Part shown: piece after piece, positions 4,474-6,080 of the stretch | Position numbering within the stretch: the stretch's first letter is position 1 | Layout: each line of letters starts with the position of its first letter | DNA from: Thermoplasmatota archaeon | Lineage (GTDB): Archaea > Thermoplasmatota > Thermoplasmata > UBA10834 | DNA length: 6,080 bases | Reading direction: 5' to 3' | Assembly: GCA_030836605.1 (NCBI GenBank) | Contig: JAUPMC010000019.1 | Span: forward strand, 1-6,080 | Made by a program: the position numbers and the translations under genes | The notes under the pieces: generated by a model | Database searches by the model: none | The model's input: the letters and a program-made list of their open reading frames with translations, nothing else | What the model was told of the DNA's origin: nothing

Positions 4474-6080
4474 TTGCGGCGCGTCGCAGCCTTAGCATTA
4501 CTGGCCGTCATGGCCGTCTCCTTGGTCCTACCCCTGCAGTCCATCCGTTCGTTGGATATCGCCTCATCCGTCGAGGACCTCTCCGCTCCCCCGCCGGCGC
4601 TCGGGGCGGTCTCGTTCCCGGACCCGATCGACACGACCCTCTCGGTGCCCGAGTACCCGCTCGTATCTAGGGCGCTCATGTTGGACGGGGGCTCCACCGA
4701 CGCCGTGCTGGATGACTTCGACGGGGACGGCGTGGACGACCTCGCCGTGGCCGTCTCGGAGGCGAACCTTCTCTCCGTGTTCTTCGGGCAGCCGGACGGC
4801 ACATTCCTGAGCTGGCCCGACGTGGACGTCACTCTCGCCGGGATACCCATCGCGCTAGGTGTCGTCGACAGGTACGAGAACGGGAACAAGGAGATCGTCG
4901 TCCTGCAGAGGAAGAGCATTCTCTACGAATTCGACCACTTCGTCAGGATAAACACTACCACATGGATATCTTCCTCTCTATTGACGGTCGCCGAAGGCGC
5001 CATGGACTTGGCTATCGGGGACCTCAGTGGCACGTCATCGCCTGACATCGCTGTCATCTCCGAAGGCGTGGACCCTTTGGTGGACAGCGGTTCCTTTGAG
5101 GTGTTCCGCGGGCCGAATTACGCGGATTCGATTCAGGTCGTGACAGGGCTCGGGACATATTCAATTGCGTCAGGGGATTACGACAACAGCGGTACGCTGG
5201 ACGTCGCGGTGTCGAACAGATACGAGGGCTCCGTCGATGTCTACCTCTCCCCACTGACGTTCGGAATGCCTCCGACCTTGGTCCTCGACACTGACGGCGC
5301 ACCGTACGGGCTGGCCTCAGGCAACTTCAACGGCGACTCGCTCACGGACCTCGCGGTAGCCTGCCAGGAACCATCGTCACTCGAGCTCTTCCTGCAAGCT
5401 GAGTCGACCGGGCTGCCAGCAACTCCGTCACCCCAAGTCTCTCTCTCCATGTCTCCGTCCAAGGTCGTGCAGGGCGACATGGACTCCGATTCCAAAGCGG
5501 ACCTGCTGGTGTTGTCTGAATCCGAGTGCAGGGTCCTGGGGTTCTACCAGGGCATATCGCCGCTCTGGCCATCAACCCCGTCATTCTCATTCCCTTCAGG
5601 CTCGGTGCCAAGGAGCGCCTTGGTCGGCGACCTCACCGGAGACGGCCTCCCAGACATCGGCGTCACGAGCGCCCGGGATGACTGGTCCGGGTCTAGCATG
5701 GCCGTGTACCCGTCCAGGGACGGGTTCTCGAACAGCAACTACACTGTCTGGACAACTACAAGCGGCCCGGCGTCATCCATGGCCACGGGTGACCTGGACG
5801 GCGACAGCAGGGAGGACATCGTCCTCGCCATACCCTCTCAGAACGCCTTCGGTTACATGCTGGGCTACTCCGGGTCCACGAACGTGGCTTTCCTGGGCTA
5901 TGCCCCTGAGGACATGATTGTCATCGACGTCGATGGCGACGGCCTATCGGATGTCGTCACCGCGAACCGGACGAGCGACTACGCCTGGGTGCACTTCGGG
6001 AAGCCTGGGCTCCCGTCAGATTCCATGACCCCCGTGAAGCTCAATTGCTCGGGGAACGTGACCGACATATCCACAGGTGA
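4474..6080 (+). CDS. Secreted/cell-surface FG-GAP (VCBS) repeat protein, 5' part (continues past window)
   Basis: The frame is open from TTG 4474 to the window end with no stop: 535 complete codons. An in-frame TAA lies at 4456-4458. TTG 4474 gives a normal signal peptide: RR, hydrophobic VAALALLAVMAVSLVLP, then polar LQSIRS, with no lipobox Cys. ATG 4510 would cut into the hydrophobic core. Nine FG-GAP-type repeats follow, with calcium-loop cores such as DFDGDGVDD (81-89), DYDNSGTLD (235-243), DLTGDGLPD (386-394), DLDGDSRED (440-448) and DVDGDGLSD (485-493). The others begin at about 132 (degenerate), 183, 284 and 335. Most cores are followed by LAVA/IVLA-like strands. Spacing is 45-54, mostly 51, as in blades of an integrin-alpha-like beta-propeller, where such loops bind Ca2+. 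The role is likely adhesion or surface structure. Codons such as CTT, CTA, TCA and TCT are commoner than in the upstream genes. Confidence 0.92.
   Translation, partial: MRRVAALALLAVMAVSLVLPLQSIRSLDIASSVEDLSAPPPALGAVSFPDPIDTTLSVPEYPLVSRALMLDGGSTDAVLDDFDGDGVDDLAVAVSEANLLSVFFGQPDGTFLSWPDVDVTLAGIPIALGVVDRYENGNKEIVVLQRKSILYEFDHFVRINTTTWISSSLLTVAEGAMDLAIGDLSGTSSPDIAVISEGVDPLVDSGSFEVFRGPNYADSIQVVTGLGTYSIASGDYDNSGTLDVAVSNRYEGSVDVYLSPLTFGMPPTLVLDTDGAPYGLASGNFNGDSLTDLAVACQEPSSLELFLQAESTGLPATPSPQVSLSMSPSKVVQGDMDSDSKADLLVLSESECRVLGFYQGISPLWPSTPSFSFPSGSVPRSALVGDLTGDGLPDIGVTSARDDWSGSSMAVYPSRDGFSNSNYTVWTTTSGPASSMATGDLDGDSREDIVLAIPSQNAFGYMLGYSGSTNVAFLGYAPEDMIVIDVDGDGLSDVVTANRTSDYAWVHFGKPGLPSDSMTPVKLNCSGNVTDISTG

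Noticed and set aside
4470..4919. A 149-residue open frame on the - strand
   Set aside because: It is opposite the signal peptide and first repeats of the FG-GAP gene, which are strongly supported; the antisense protein is Ser/Thr/Arg-rich without motifs.
4716..5953. Possible tandem DNA repeats or CRISPR-like array from the regular ~153-base period
   Set aside because: The periodicity is at protein level (FG-GAP calcium loops); the DNA of the units differs too much for a CRISPR or recent tandem duplication.

Overview
The window looks like chromosomal DNA from a GC-rich archaeon. The evidence is a UPF0200-family P-loop protein (a family I know only from Archaea), frequent AGG and ATA codons in GC-rich genes, TATA-box-like promoters (TTTTATA and ATATAAAA), GGAGG/GAGGTGA ribosome-binding sites and many TTG starts. 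A high-GC member of the Thermoplasmatota is my best guess, but nothing here fixes the lineage. All genes lie on the + strand.

Positions 1-1389 hold a redox pair: the 3' end of a 4Fe-4S ferredoxin-type protein (1-236), then, 1 bp later, a short and divergent aldehyde:ferredoxin oxidoreductase (AOR)-like protein (238-1389). It keeps the iron-sulfur cysteines but has lost much of the catalytic and pterin-binding part of the family.

Positions 1390-2262 hold a two-gene unit: a UPF0200 nucleotide-kinase-like protein (TTG start at 1447) with a 17-base inverted repeat just before its start codon, and an 88-residue conserved-looking protein (1996-2262) that appears to start at CTG. The second gene has no ATG, GTG or TTG at a usable start position and would be missed by ordinary ORF calling.

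Positions 2263-4418 hold an ABC transporter operon with its own TATA box: a NatA/BcrA-type ATPase (2344-3270) overlapping or abutting an ABC-2 permease (3276-4376) that has a large extracytoplasmic domain. A GC hairpin followed by five Ts probably ends it.

Positions 4419-6080 hold a promoter and the 5' part of a secreted or cell-surface FG-GAP/VCBS repeat protein (4474 to beyond the window). Nine calcium-loop repeats occur about every 51 residues. Its codons are visibly less GC-biased than those of its neighbours.

The units have no evident common pathway. The most interesting points are the stripped-down AOR homologue, the hidden CTG-start gene, the hairpin over the UPF0200 start site and the long beta-propeller surface protein. 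I found no RNA genes, CRISPR arrays or mobile elements, and no gene-free stretch longer than about 100 bases.
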